The notes under the pieces are model-generated. The model was not told where the DNA came from. It worked only from the letters and a program-made list of their open reading frames with translations, and made no database searches. From the NCBI GenBank assembly GCA_949316235.1, contig OX438748.1, positions 31,862,836-31,926,835 of the forward strand: DNA of 64,000 nucleotides, in the 5' to 3' direction. The DNA is from Oegoconia quadripuncta. Lineage: Eukaryota; Arthropoda; Insecta; Lepidoptera; Autostichidae. The first letter of the stretch is position 1; every line of letters begins with the position of its first letter. Positions 32,793-43,499 of this stretch are shown in pieces. Both the position numbers and the translations under genes were made by a program.

Positions 32793-32904
32793 ATTCACGG
32801 AAGGCTTCGTGGACATCCGGGAGCGCGAGAGGAAGGTGAAGAGGGGCAGCCGCGAGCAAGGACGCCAACTCATGAATCGACATAACAACGAAGCTGGCAG
32901 GAGG
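32793..32904 (+). CDS. Wnt5: Wnt5, internal coding exon (visible exon 1 of 4)
   Basis: This is an exon of a secreted cysteine-rich Wnt ligand that signals through Frizzled or Ryk/Derailed receptors. The 112-base exon (one base, then 37 codons) encodes [20 protein letters not shown] and then a segment ending [18 protein letters not shown] with a basic insert, and the [11 protein letters not shown] block, are typical of Wnt5 rather than Wnt7 or Wnt4. It ends in phase 0 at the donor GTAAGA. The preceding exon, which must supply two bases of the split codon, is not found in the window. The acceptor lies 12 bp from a Polinton. Confidence 0.9.
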
Positions 32905-32958
32905 GTAAGATCAATCATTTATTTACAATCACCTTTTATTAACCTCCCCATTATAATA

Positions 32959-33360
32959 GGTCCTTACCTATGAAATTGGCGTTTTGTATGAAGAATTTCA
33001 TTAAGACTGTTTTCCCCATACAAACTTTTTGGTTTTCTTTTGGGAACGGCAAATCCAAATTTAGCTAAACTTTGTATGTATTATCGGATAATATTATGTT
33101 AAGTATAGGCAGCGTTAATTTTTAAAAGTAACCGCTTTATAAAAGTTTCAGTGAATCTAGGAAATGATTATGGGGCACATGAAAAGAGCTCTGTTCAAAT
33201 TTTTTATTATGTGATTTAGCCCAGAAATATTTCATGTGAAACCTTGAAATAATATTCAATTTTCCAAATAAAAAACAAATTTGGATATAGCTTCGAAAAT
33301 CGCAGGAATTGGTACATATGATTAACGAAGAAAAATCTCCAATTTCATAGGTAAAGACTC
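32959..33360. mobile_element. ~400-bp MITE sharing TIRs with the dead mariner
   Basis: It starts GGTCCTTACCTATGAAATTG after TA and ends with the complement CCAATTTCATAGGTAAAGAC. These ends match the 851-bp mariner derivative at 4473-5323. It has no transposase sequence, so it is a non-autonomous relative. It lies in the Wnt5 intron directly after the first visible exon. Confidence 0.7.
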
Positions 33361-33364
33361 AATA

Positions 33365-34285
33365 TAAGGTCAGCCTCAAATGATAAAAATTGAAAATTTT
33401 GAAAACCACCATTTTGTTTTCTCACAAATGATTACATATAAAATGTAAATCGAAACAACAACAGCTCGTTTAGCTCGTAAAAACAAATCCGTTCCATTAT
33501 TTTATCTTTAAATACAAAAAAAAATCACAGATCTCATGTCTGCCACGACCATCGGATACGTTGAAAATGAATCTGCTTAATGAACTGAATTAATTTTTAT
33601 AACATATTTTAATTATATTTATTTATAAAAATAATTACAAGGTACAAGTTTTCATAAAGTATTATTTTTTCATATAGTTTTCTTAATAATATTGTTTTTC
33701 TAAAGAAATTTTACATTTTTAAAATAATGCTATCTATTACTATATTTATTCATAAAGAATTAATTCGTCCAAAACATAATCATGATCCAAAACATTTATT
33801 CCTTAGGTACAAGGGTATAACTTCTGAATAACTCATCAGTGATTCGCACATTCAAAATTTTTAAAATGTAGCCCATAGTTATATTTCTACGGGATTTTTA
33901 TGTCATTTCGTTTTCGAGATATGATTTTTTTTCTGATGGAAACCGGGCGAAAGGCGGCCGCATTTTTCACATTTTTTTCGATTTTCAAAAAAGGGTTCTC
34001 CCCTTCTCCCCAAATGCGCGCCAAACTACTTACCTTGGCATTTTATGAAATGAAGGTCAAATTACTACGTTCGGCTAACCTACCATCTCGATATTTATTA
34101 GTCTAGTTCTCTGTAAGTACATCCACATGCGTTCAACAAGGTGAGGTTACTAGGATCTCATGAAACGTTTGGATATTAATTTTCCAATAGCCGCTGAACT
34201 TTAGTCGTAAAGGCGTTGCAATACGGGATAAGAGACTGGGTAACAACCAAGTCATAGGAATCGTGCTCTCAAATTATTCGCATCA
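33365..34285. other. Wnt5 intron, no feature recognised
   Basis: AT-rich intronic sequence with no supported element or exon. Confidence 0.4.
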
Positions 34286-34289
34286 CTTG

Positions 34290-34722
34290 GAATACTTGTA
34301 GTGGTAGTGGAATGTGGTGGTAGAGCCACGCTGTAAGCTATTAGCTTGCAGCATGAATGGGCCGGCTCGACCGGGGAAGTACCACCCTCTCACAGAAGAC
34401 CGACGTCTGAGTAGTGGCATTTTGCCACTGCGCTTCGTCCGGTGAGCGAGGGCGCCGGAGGTCCACCTTCCAGTCTCTCTCCAGAATGGTAGCGGTATTT
34501 AAAGAGTTAGTACCCCAGGAGGGTACCAGCACTATTAGTGCTGGAGAATCCCTCATCGCTCAGGCTGCCCTACTTATTCTGGGGTGGACACCTTCCTCAA
34601 AGGCCGGCAACGCATCTGTGACCCTTTTGGTGTTGCGGGTATCCATGGGCGGCGGTGATTGCTTTCCATCAGGTGACCCGCATGCTCGTTTGCCGCCCTC
34701 TCATATAAAAAAAAAAAAAAAC
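34290..34722 (+). mobile_element. composite retroelement with a LINE-type 3' tail
   Basis: The 5' part has GTGGTAGAGCCACGC, ATGAATGGGCCGGCTCGACC and CTCACAGAAGACCGACGTC. The 3' part, from CTTCCTCAAAGGCCGGCAAC to CCCTCTCATATAAAAAA, is the same as the LINE 3' end at 9840-10062. No long ORF is present. It looks like a non-autonomous element that shares its tail with an active LINE, or an internally deleted LINE. Confidence 0.6.
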
Positions 34723-35152
34723 TTGACAGTATACAAAAAAAATCCAAATTTAATAAACTTGACCTTGGATGTAGATTCCCCAAATCTGAAATGATATAAT
34801 TGGTATGTCGACCATATTAATGGACAGCTGCTGTGCGTGAAGGTGCGACGCTGCAAAGACTCTGCGATCACAAACATGACTGCCCAGCTTTCGCATAAGG
34901 CAAATCCTCCCAAAGAAAAGATTATCAGAAACGTTTTTTGTTGTTGTTATTGTTTATTTAATTGGATAGTTAACTGATTTTAATGATTCTTTTCTTTACC
35001 AAAAGATTATACCTCCATCCATCCATATATTATTTTTTTTTTATGAGTACTTACCTACTATACAACACTAGTATATGTATATAATATAATTATAGCCCTA
35101 AACACTACATATCGTAATTTTTATAAATCATGATAAAAGATTTTTGTTTCAG

Positions 35153-35255
35153 GCTGTAATAAAGAAATCTAGGGTCACCTGCAAGTGTCACGGTGTCTCA
35201 GGGTCCTGCAGCCTCATCACCTGCTGGCAGCAACTAGCCTCGTTGAGAGAGATTG
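35153..35255 (+). CDS. Wnt5: Wnt5, exon with the lipid-acylated serine motif (exon 2 of 4)
   Basis: The 103-base exon (34 codons plus one base) begins [20 protein letters not shown] and ends [22 protein letters not shown] is the invariant Wnt thumb loop whose serine receives palmitoleate from Porcupine, which is needed for secretion and Frizzled binding. SLITCWQQL agrees with the Wnt5-type SLKTCWLQL. Acceptor TTTGTTTCAG and donor GTGAGT are good. It starts in phase 0, which matches the upstream exon, and ends after one base of a Gly codon completed at 42036. Confidence 0.95.
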
Positions 35256-35310
35256 GTGAGTAATTTACAGTCCAACACTATTAAAAATGAAAATATTCTA
35301 TTATTATTTG

Positions 35311-35550
35311 AGGACCGATTGGTGTAGTGGATAGTGACCCTGTCAGCGAAACTAACGGTTGCGGGTTCGAATCCCGCGACGGGTAAATGTTTGTGTGATG
35401 AATATGAATATTGATTACTGTGTCATGGATGTTTATATAAATATTTATGTATGTTTATCCGTTATCTAGTATCCATAGTACAAGCTATGCTTAGGTTGGG
35501 ACTAGATGATTGGTGTAAGTGTGGTAATTATTTGTTTATTATTTATTACT
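35311..35550 (+). mobile_element. SINE family S1 in a Wnt5 intron
   Basis: Full-length head (GGACCGATTGGTGTAGTGGA, GGGTTCGAATCCCGC) and body with TGGGACTAGATGATTGGTG, ending in a TTTATTATTTATTA tail. It starts about 55 bp after the exon donor. Confidence 0.85.
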
Positions 35551-35829
35551 ATTTTTTTTTACTATATTAAACTATACTGAGTGGTAATGCAAATATCTTC
35601 CAAAAGCCACCCACGAACGGCGCTAGAGGTGGAATAAATCAATATTTTGTGATGCAATTTACGGTGAATTCTGTGGTTAAAAGACTTAAGATTTTATTCA
35701 TGTCTTTTTGGAAATATTATTGTTCAATATTATTTAATACGATCAGCAGTCTCTACTATTATAGTTCGTTGTTTACTATAAAGATTAGATCAAATCCATT
35801 CGAAAAATTTATGAACAAAAATTTATGAA

Positions 35830-36075
35830 CAAAAATTTTTTTAGACATACACACAGCGCCATCTCGTTCCACACTAAGCAACTATAGGCTTGTTTTGTGG
35901 ATACCAGATGATTGAAATACTACATAAATACATTTTTTTTTGTAAATAAATACTTATTATAAATGAAAACATCCATAACTCTGGTACACATGTCCGTATT
36001 GCCCCCCCCGGGATTCGAACCCGCAACCTTTTGGTATAGTGGCCAGAGTTGCTAACCACTACACCAAACACTACA
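35830..36075 (-). mobile_element. SINE family S2 in a Wnt5 intron
   Basis: The complement of S2 is present from GCGCCATCTCGTTCCACACT to the B box GGGATTCGAACCCGCAACCT and ACCACTACACCAAACACT. Confidence 0.85.
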
Positions 36076-36424
36076 CCAACTGTAATCAAATTGTACCGGA
36101 TGCGTTTATAGTTACAAATAATTATCTGACATGAAAGTTTTATCTCTTTTACGGTGTCATTATTTTGTAATCTGTAGGTATAACTCCGAAATTATACCTA
36201 CTATTATCCAGTCGACAAAGGGACAAGAAATGGACCTCCACAGAAGTAATGTAGATGCATTACCCATTATGAGGTCTATTAAAGGATCATTATTGTTTCA
36301 GATCATTATACCCGTTCTCTTGTTACAAATGTTTGGATTTGTGGATATAAACTAGCACTGGTCGACTACTCCGTAATTTAACGAAGATCGTATTTTGGTT
36401 CATGTGGAATATTTTTTTTGTATG

Positions 36425-36790
36425 ATTGACTCGATTCATTCATTTGACCACAATCTCACCTGATGGAAAGTGACGATGTAGTCGAAGATGAAGCACGTGA
36501 TCCCAGTGAATGCCTATTCACTCTGCTCTTGAAAATCCCAAGGTTGTAGGATTCAGGAAAGACTGACGCCGGAAGGGAGTTCCATGCCTTGGCTGTTCGG
36601 ATGATGAATGAAGAATCGAACTTCTTAGTGCGAATGTTCGGTATATTAACTATATAAGGGTGGAATCGCTCCCCACGCCTAGTGGTCCGAAGATGGAAGG
36701 GTGACGGTGGAATAAAATTATGTAATTCCAACGCACACTCCCCGAAATGCGTCCCATAAAAAACTGACAACTTCAAGCATTTGTTTCAAC
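36425..36790 (-). mobile_element. LINE 3' end, reverse-transcriptase C-terminus (second family)
   Basis: A - strand frame reads IIRTAKAWNSLPASVFPESY and then NLGIFKSRVNRHSLG. Aromatic-rich RTAxxWNSLP with a following FKxRV helix is the classic end of CR1/Jockey-type LINE ORF2. The 3' untranslated end with AATCTCACCTGATGGAAAGTG follows. A second copy of this 3' end is at 62130-62262. The tail sequence differs from the LINE at 9840. Confidence 0.75.
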
Positions 36791-36799
36791 GTAAGATAC

Positions 36800-37132
36800 A
36801 TGATATCATTTGTTGAATGTCAATTTAAATCTATTGGAAATAAAAATAGGGCGCATTTTTCGGTCAGTCAGTATGTCCAAGTTACCACCGCTTCGGAAAG
36901 GGAAATCATCTGTGGGATATAATTTTTTGGAGCTGGGCGAAGTATACCAAGCGTTTTTGTCATTCAGGTAGTCACTAGTTTCGTAATAATCTTTTTTTGT
37001 TAATGTTGTTTTGACTTCATTTAGATTAATGATATTCTCAGGTATCAGGTTATAAAAGCATATGCAGTGTCCCATAAATGATGTATTAACTTTAAGACCT
37101 GCGATGTTAAGTGAAGATATAGCTGAGCTCAC
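36800..37132 (-). pseudogene. transposon-derived ORF remnant, family uncertain
   Basis: The - strand frame of 108 codons includes FYNLIPENIINLNEVKTTLT and YYETSDYLNDKNAW. This resembles the C-terminal tails of LINE or other transposon polyproteins, where an FYNxIPxxI motif precedes a KxxYYxxxDYLND segment. It lies immediately upstream of the LINE end in the same orientation but may come from another element. Function and boundaries are uncertain. Confidence 0.35.
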
Positions 37133-37262
37133 CCTTATTTTGGAGGAGTGGCTATCTTATCTCAAACAACCGACACACAACAATACTATTAACATGCTTG
37201 ACGGCTAGATAAGGATGGCGGTAGCTGGCATACCACCAGCTAAACAAAGTGCCAAACTTGTA
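37090..37262 (-). mobile_element. SINE family S3, degraded
   Basis: GCGATGTTAAGTGAAGATAT, GTGGCTATCTTATCTCAAAC and ACTATTAACATGCTTGACGG correspond to the S3 body in reverse. It is more diverged than other copies. Confidence 0.55.
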
Positions 37263-37931
37263 CCCCCTCTGTTTGTAAACCTTGTTTAGATAGAGCCACG
37301 GCGTTTAAAACTTTAATAATCATTATTATGGGTATTTATTTTCTAAAGAAGCCAGCATTTAGCCCTTTCGCCTTAACAAGAGATTAAAGTGATCTACACA
37401 AAAACGTCGACCCGTAACGGACAATCCCAGCGGTGTCCCGTCCCAAACGATTACCCAGATCGTTGCTAAATGATGTCGCATTGTTCCAATGTTCCAATCG
37501 ATTTGGATAGAAACGGAGCTAAGTATGGGATATTAGTCGCCTGTCAGTCCCAACTGTCTGACGTCTGACGCTCGGTATGGGAAAGATGTACGAGTAAGAA
37601 CCTATTAAGCATTGTATGGTAAAGGCAATGTAATAGCTTACTTGGACATACATAATAAACTGTTTCATATAACTGAGAAATAATTAAAGAAGAAGTTTCA
37701 TAGAAACATGTCCTTTTGGTGAAGTGTGTGTATGAGTGTTTGTGTGTGACTTTGTGATTTTGCATATTCATGATTAGTTTACAATGTATGAACACTCGAG
37801 GTATGAAAATGTTGAAGGCTGATCATCACAAAGATCATTGTCCGTTGCGCTTGTCAAAATAATCAGAATTACTTGTCCTTCGGTATTAAATTAAATAAAA
37901 CTTTATTTCAGTCTTATTCATAAAAATTTAC

Positions 37932-38050
37932 AAACACTTTATAAGCCTGTTTTAGTCAAAGTATGTTTTGTCTCTGCCGTTCATAGGGAAATGTCCTAAT
38001 GAAAGAAAGTGATAAAACATACTTTAACTAAAACAGGCTTTTAAAGCGTT
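37932..38050. mobile_element. ~120-bp hairpin MITE
   Basis: AGCCTGTTTTAGTCAAAGTA and TGTTTTGTC at the left are complementary to TGATAAAACATACTTTAACT and AAAACAGGCTTT at the right. No ORF is present. Confidence 0.65.
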
Positions 38051-38154
38051 TTTTTTTGTTTATTAAATAAGTAATTGATTATGTAGGTATTTCATATCTG
38101 CATCCGTATTTTGCACAACCTGCCTGTTCTATAAAATTATACTCTTACACCCAA

Positions 38155-38285
38155 CGGTCGCCTGGAAGAGATCGCTTTTAGTGATAAGGCCGCCTAATTG
38201 TACTCATATCAGTGTTGTGTTTGTAAAATGTATGTTCTCCTTTTGTACAATAAAGTGTATTTGTATTGTATTGAATTGTAAAGTT
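38155..38285 (+). mobile_element. LINE 3' end with pentamer tail
   Basis: CGCCTGGAAGAGATCGCTTT, TAGTGATAAGGCCGCC and TTGTACAATAAAGTGTATTT lead to a short TATTG-type tail. It is the same family as 2335-2485 and 13094-13182. Confidence 0.65.
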
Positions 38286-38464
38286 TTATAAAATAAAAAA
38301 ATAAAAATAAAAATTGTTTATTTTCAGACTATTTGGTCCATAAATGTTAGTGGCAATACAATTTTATTATGATTAAAAATAATAAATAAATAAATAAATT
38401 TATGAATAAGAGGGTTAGACCACAGTATTGTTAGTGTTAGTAACAAATAGTGCTTAGTCTTTTT

Positions 38465-38580
38465 ATTAAAACGGGACATATCGGCGTCCCGACTATTCTA
38501 TTGGGGACAACGGGACCGATTACATAAAAACGGGACTGTACCGTTCAAAACGGGACTGTCCCGTTCAAAACGGGACGTAT
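38465..38580. repeat. short palindromic ACGGGAC repeat block
   Basis: Units of AAAACGGGACTGTCCCGTTC occur about 2.5 times in tandem (38525-38577). Looser ACGGGAC and GTCCCG copies lie just upstream. Each unit is self-complementary around GGGAC/GTCCC. Confidence 0.7.
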
Positions 38581-39399
38581 GGTCACGTCAAGTATACCTA
38601 CCTATGTACTTCTTTTCAAGAAAGTTCAATCCTTTTGGAGAATTCAAAATGCCTGTAGAACGCATTCGAATTTCAAAAATGGGTATCCAGAATATAACGA
38701 GTATTTTTTTGTAGAACAGTAAAAGGTTTATAAACGAATACTGCCGAGAAAAAAATGTTATAAAGAAAAGCAATTACAATAACTAATTGCGATAAATCAA
38801 CTTCTAATTACGGTTTAAAGGCCACCCGAAACTATACTGCCTACTTTCAAAATAACTCCCGGAGCCATAAAAATTAAAACTATAATAAAATGTCAGATTT
38901 CGAACGCTTACCTCTATAAACACCTTTGACTGTTATTTAGAAGGTCGTAAAAGTTAGCTTTAGACCTAATATACAGTTAAAGAGGCAATAAATAGGAGTT
39001 TATTTATTTCTTCTAAGAGCGACTTAATCAAGTCGACTTTATGGTTAAATCGTGCTAAGCTACTTAATGTAAATCTTAATATTAGGGAAATTATATAATT
39101 TCTGAAAAGTGTTTCTAATAAAATACCTGGTACTGTGAAAAATGTTTGAATTTTTGAGCAATCGTACGCGATTCTTCACATTTGTAATTCAATTTGGATG
39201 AAATAATGTGAAAAACAAAAACTAAATTAGTACAGTCGGCTCAATTCTTAGTTATACTGGGCTATTTTTGAAATGGTTTATTGTGGTATGCTGTTTGGTT
39301 AAGTTAAATATCACTCGCTTTTCTCTAAATGATACATAAGGGTGATTTTATTAAGTTTGTGTGTGTGTATGTATGTCTGTATGTATGTATGTATGTTTG

Positions 39400-39560
39400 T
39401 TACCTCTTCACGCCTATACCGCTGTACGGATTTGGATGAAATGTGGTTGGTAGACAGATTCGAACCTGGATTAGCATATAGGCTATTTTTTTTGCTGAAA
39501 CGATTTTGATGAAATCTTCTACGCGGACGAATCGCGGGCGGTAAGCTAGTATTTTCATAA
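39400..39560. repeat. dispersed repeat related to R6
   Basis: It contains GCCTATACCGCTGTACGGAT, TTGGATGAAATGTGGTTGG and CTACGCGGACGAATCGCGGG, like the ends of widespread arthropod repeats that carry the (C)CGCGG.CGAAT motif. A (TGTA)n stretch precedes it. Confidence 0.45.
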
Positions 39561-39744
39561 ATAAACTATTCCGAAGAGAGTCATGTCGACGCCGATTATA
39601 GCTCGTCATTTTTTTTCCCTCTGTACCACTTCCTGTCATTGGGATACCTTGGGACATTTGGTACGGCTGTGTCTGATGATTGTGACATGGAAGGCATGCA
39701 TGCTACTATGATCGTATGATTTCCTTATCTACATATTTGGTGTA

Positions 39745-39965
39745 CTGCTTAAAACAAAGTCAAAGTCAAAGTCAAAAAATATTTATTTCGTTGGATAAAG
39801 ATTATCACTTGAAAACGTCACATTTTTTATCTTAATATTAAAATTATTGACATTTTTGCTCATTCGCAAAGCAGATTCCCCAGAGAAGAACGAGAAAGAA
39901 ACTCAAGGGTTGCTCTTTTAAATAAGTTTGGGTTACAATTATATTATATTATATAATTAGGCTGA
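39745..39965 (-). mobile_element. LINE 3' end with (CAAAGT)n tail
   Basis: CAAAGTCAAAGTCAAAGTCA at the left is the complemented hexamer tail. The body includes TTGCTCATTCGCAAAGCAGA, TTCCCCAGAGAAGAACGAGA and AGAAACTCAAGGGTTGCTC. The arrangement fits a truncated LINE in - orientation. Confidence 0.6.
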
Positions 39966-40034
39966 ATATCGCCGAGCGGTCTATGTCCATGCTTGCTTAT
40001 CATCCAGATAGTCAGAAATTTTATAATAGCCTTT

Positions 40035-40125
40035 GGTATTTGGTATCCGTAATAGGTACAAGCCTATTTGCTTAATGTGGAACTAGATGGTGCTGTGTGT
40101 ATGTGCAAAGGTATTTATTTATTTA
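40035..40125 (+). mobile_element. SINE family S2, 3' fragment
   Basis: TTGGTATCCGTAATAGGTAC, GGAACTAGATGGTGCTGTG and the TATTTATTTA tail match the S2 end. Confidence 0.7.
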
Positions 40126-40269
40126 GAGGTACTGGAGATATTTTCGCTTCAGTTGACAACTTGCTATTAGGTGGTTAGGACTACGGGCAATTTGATTTGC
40201 CCGTGGTCCAATCGCCCAGTAGAACTCGGCGATCGGACCAAGGGCAATAAACGGTATATTAAGTGTGTT

Positions 40270-40502
40270 TTTTTTTATGCATGATGGGTTCGTACTTGAC
40301 CTTAATCACACCTGATGTTAAGTGAAGATGAGGTCGAAGGTGAAAGCGTACTGACCCGGAAACCCCAACACATTTGGGGGACTGGCTATCTTATCTCTAA
40401 CAACCGGAACACAATAATGCTATTAACATTGCTGCTTGGCGGCAGATTTAGATAAGATGGTGGTAGCTAGCCAGGCGGACATTTAAAATGCCCTACCGAG
40501 TT
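40270..40502 (-). mobile_element. SINE family S3 in a Wnt5 intron
   Basis: The complement of S3 is present: CTTGACCTTAATCACACCTG, CGGAAACCCCAACACATTTG and TAGCTAGCCAGGCGGACAT. The tRNA-like head is missing. Confidence 0.8.
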
Positions 40503-41457
40503 CATGTTTAACATGCAAAAGTTTCATGTTTAACTTTTGTAAAATAAAAATATTTTCTGTATCAACGGGTCGTCCCCAAAGCATACCATAGGACACAGTG
40601 AAAATAACTAAATTAAATCAATCTCGCCGTTTTTTAGCTGTCTGATCTTCCAAATATACGCTGCGGAAATCAACCTACTCGCTAAAGATTCTAGATGTAG
40701 TCCTCAGTTATGAATGGAGTCATAATTATTAAAAAAACTATCGTATCTACATAAATTTGTATAATAGAAAACACGTGACACAATATCACTAATTAACTAA
40801 AATAAAACTACACGTTACCACGCGGTCTCTGCGCCATCTAACGGGTGGTCGCGTAAATCAAAACGCCTACTCATGAGGCAAAGGCACACGTCCATAACCA
40901 CAGAGACGGATTATTTATCGTCGAAACATGCTAATAAAGGTTTAGAGCCGTAATTAAATGGAATTTATTTGAATTAAATACTTTTATTTAATGCTAGAAT
41001 CTATTATAGTTTATAGGTTTTGGGTGTTGACCTCCGGCAGTTTAGCCGCTGCGTACTTTACTTTTTTCTTGTGTTATATAATCTGTATCGATAAATATTA
41101 TTTCGTTAATATCTAGATGAAATTTGAATGTAGGCACATAAATAAAATTGCTACGGCATTTACAAGTCAAAACACACTCTCCAGGATTTCACATTTTGCA
41201 TAAATTGCGAAACTACTACTTAATGTTTTTGGGAAAAACTGAATATTTATATTGTATTACCACTCAAACGGAGCTGACCGGAGAATCAGCCAATAAAAAT
41301 GTCTACATTCTCCATTCTGCTTTAGATATACGAAATACAAGAAAGATGTTATTGGCTCATTTCCCCCCGCTGCGGTTGAGAAGAAGCTAGTGTTTGCGAA
41401 ATCGTCTTAGCCATATTTGTGCCATTTAGAAGATGTGTAACATTTTATAAACATACT

Positions 41458-41665
41458 AGCTTTCCGCCCGCGGCTTCGCCTGCGTGGAATGACTTTATCA
41501 CGGATATGTTTAATTCCGCGGGAACTACTCACTTTATCGGGATAAAAAATATCCTATGTCTTACTCCAGGGTATGTTCTACCTATATACCAAATTTCGTC
41601 CAAATCCGTTCATCCGTTTCGCCGTGATTGACAAAGAAACAAATAAACAAGCAAACAAACATATT
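41458..41665 (+). repeat. dispersed repeat R6, well-preserved copy
   Basis: It carries AGCTTTCCGCCCGCGGCTTC, GCGTGGAATGACTTTATCAC, CGGGAACTACTCACTTTATC and CCAAATCCGTTCATCCGTTT, with a tail of CAAACAAGCAAACAAAC type. It matches 18345-18520. Confidence 0.65.
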
Positions 41666-42035
41666 AGTTCGATTTTATTTGTTTAGAATACTATGTAGAT
41701 AGATAGATAAATCGTTTATTTGTTAGTATAGTTCCAAAGCAATTGGATAAATGCTTTGGAACTTATGGTATGGTTATTTATTTAAGAAAAAAAACATATT
41801 TTATAACAATCCTTAAAAGTATCATCGGGATACACTAGAGTATGTGTGTGCTCCAGCCGTACAAATGGGTCATAGCTCAGTGTGTATAATTGCTCAGAGA
41901 GCAAAACATTGCATTGACTATCCTTGAAAATTGGAGGAGAATTTCAAAATTTTTAATGCCTTTAGTAGAAAACAATAAAGCGTAAAAAAAAAAAAAAAAA
42001 AAAACTTCGTAAATTCAGTTTTTTTTTATTTACAG

Positions 42036-42193
42036 GTGATTACCTGAGAGACAAGTATGAAGGAGCGACAGAGGTGAAGGTATCGCGGCGAGGCAAGCTG
42101 CGCTTGAGTGACACCCACTACAGCATTCCCACTGCACAGGATCTAGTGTACCTGGAGGAATCGCCAAATTACTGCGTGAGGAATGACACTATA
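42036..42193 (+). CDS. Wnt5: Wnt5, exon 3 of 4 (C-terminal half)
   Basis: The 158-base exon completes the split Gly codon and encodes DYLRDKYEGATEVKVSRRGK and then TAQDLVYLEESPNYCVRNDT. The order KEKYD..-RGKL-..-TTQDLVYIDPSPDYCVRN is that of vertebrate and insect Wnt5. The acceptor is TTTTTATTTACAG, after a poly(A)/T-rich tract, and the donor is GTACGT. It ends in phase 0, matching the start of the terminal exon. Two Cys-poor segments between the thumb and the C-terminal domain are of normal length. Confidence 0.95.
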
Positions 42194-42365
42194 GTACGTA
42201 CCTACCGTAATGTCTGCTATGAGCGCGTCAGCATCTTTGCATGTATTCCACAGTCATATTATCCGAATGTTAGCGTGAACAGGGGCCATAAAAAAGGATG
42301 CAGTAATTTTATCAGAATTAGCAATAGCACGAAGCACACGTCAGTCCTTGGATGGGTGACCAATA

Positions 42366-42575
42366 ATATAATAATAAATAAATATTTCGGACATTTACAC
42401 CAAATCATCTAGTCCCAAACTAAGCAAAGCTTGTACTATGGATATTTATAAAAACATCCATGACTCAGGAATAAATGTTCATAAGCATCACACAAACATT
42501 TACCAGTCGCGGGATTCGAACCCGCAACCGTCGGTTTCGCTGACAGAGTCACTATCCACTACACCAATCAGTCAT
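42366..42575 (-). mobile_element. SINE family S1 in the last Wnt5 intron
   Basis: The complement of S1 is present: ACACCAAATCATCTAGTCCC, GGGATTCGAACCCGCAACCG and TCACTATCCACTACACCAAT. It is full length. Confidence 0.85.
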
Positions 42576-42649
42576 CAAAATAATGGCAGTATAATACGAG
42601 TGTTGTCGTGCTTCATAAAAGGTGCCCACCTTAAATTGTCGGTCCCGGT

Positions 42650-42840
42650 TGTGTTTAACTGGAGGCAGTGGTTAAGCCAAGTCGGAGGCCTACAGGAGCG
42701 GTTTAAAACCCGACTGTCAGGTTGTCACAAATCCACCAATCCGCAATGGGCCCGCGTGGTGGATTATGGCCCGTACCCTATCCCAGTGAGAGGAGGCTGT
42801 GTCCCACCCAGTAGTGTAGACGCGTAAGGCTGTTAATGAT
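42650..42840 (+). mobile_element. SINE body related to family S4
   Basis: GCAGTGGTTAAGCCAAGTCG, GTCACAAATCCACCAATCCG, CAATGGGCCCGCGTGGTGGA and ATTATGGCCCGTACCC share the GGCCCA/CGTGGTGGACTATGGCCC core of the S4 body at 19430-19475, read on the opposite strand. The copy is separate from the flanking S1 and S2 copies. Confidence 0.55.
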
Positions 42841-42884
42841 GGTAGCAATAGCATAGCACTAACAAAATTTAATTCTCGTAAAAT

Positions 42885-43158
42885 ATAATAAATAATAAAT
42901 AAATAAATATCCTTGGACATAAACACAGCGCCATCTAGTTCCACAGTAAGCAACTATAGGGTTGTGTTGTAGATACGAGATGGTTGATATACTATATAAA
43001 TAAATAATAAATAAATGCTTATTATAAATGAAAACATCCGTAACTCGGGTACACATGTCCGTATTCATCACACAAACATATGCCCCTAGCAGGATTCGAA
43101 CCCCCGACCATTTGGTATAGTAGTCAGAGTATCTAACCACAAAACAGGTCGTCATAAT
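42885..43158 (-). mobile_element. SINE family S2 in the last Wnt5 intron
   Basis: It has an A/T tail at the left, then GCGCCATCTAGTTCCACAGT. The B box GGATTCGAACCCCCGACCAT is at the right. The head is slightly damaged (AACCACAAAACAGGTCGTC). Confidence 0.85.
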
Positions 43159-43290
43159 GTAGTTAATCATTGCGATAGTAGCATCTAGAACGCCACGGTA
43201 GGCTACCAATTGAGTTGTCAGTCAGCTGGACGAGTGAGGCCGAGTACATGATGATGAGGAAAGAAATATCTTCGTTTTATTTATTTTCAG

Positions 43291-43488
43291 GGCTCTAAGG
43301 GTACGTCGGGACGCGAATGCAACAGAACTTCATCAGGCATGGATGGGTGTTCGCTAATGTGCTGCGGGCGCGGCTACAACACCAAGCGGCGAGTGGTGAG
43401 AGAGCGCTGCCGGTGCAAGTTCCACTGGTGCTGCCGCGTCGAATGCGATACTTGCATGCGAACTGAAGAGATCTACACCTGCAAATAG
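43291..43488 (+). CDS. Wnt5: Wnt5, terminal exon with stop codon (exon 4 of 4)
   Basis: The exon follows TTATTTATTTTCAG and encodes 65 residues then TAG. It begins [20 protein letters not shown], then [33 protein letters not shown] and TEEIYTCK. This is the Wnt C-terminal cysteine-rich domain. [13 protein letters not shown] and CKFHWCC are invariant Wnt signatures that form the disulfide-stabilised finger touching Frizzled, and the protein ends in the canonical CK. All expected cysteines of this segment appear present. The 3' untranslated region follows and contains a tandem repeat, a decayed exon copy and a mariner. Confidence 0.95.
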   Translation, partial: GSKGTSGRECNRTSSGMDGCSLMCCGRGYNTKRRVVRERCRCKFHWCCRVECDTCMRTEEIYTCK

Positions 43489-43499
43489 ATTACAGAAAT

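Noticed and set aside
34341..34556. - strand ORF of 71 codons in the Wnt5 intron
   Set aside because: It lies on the antisense strand of a non-autonomous retroelement and has no protein motif.
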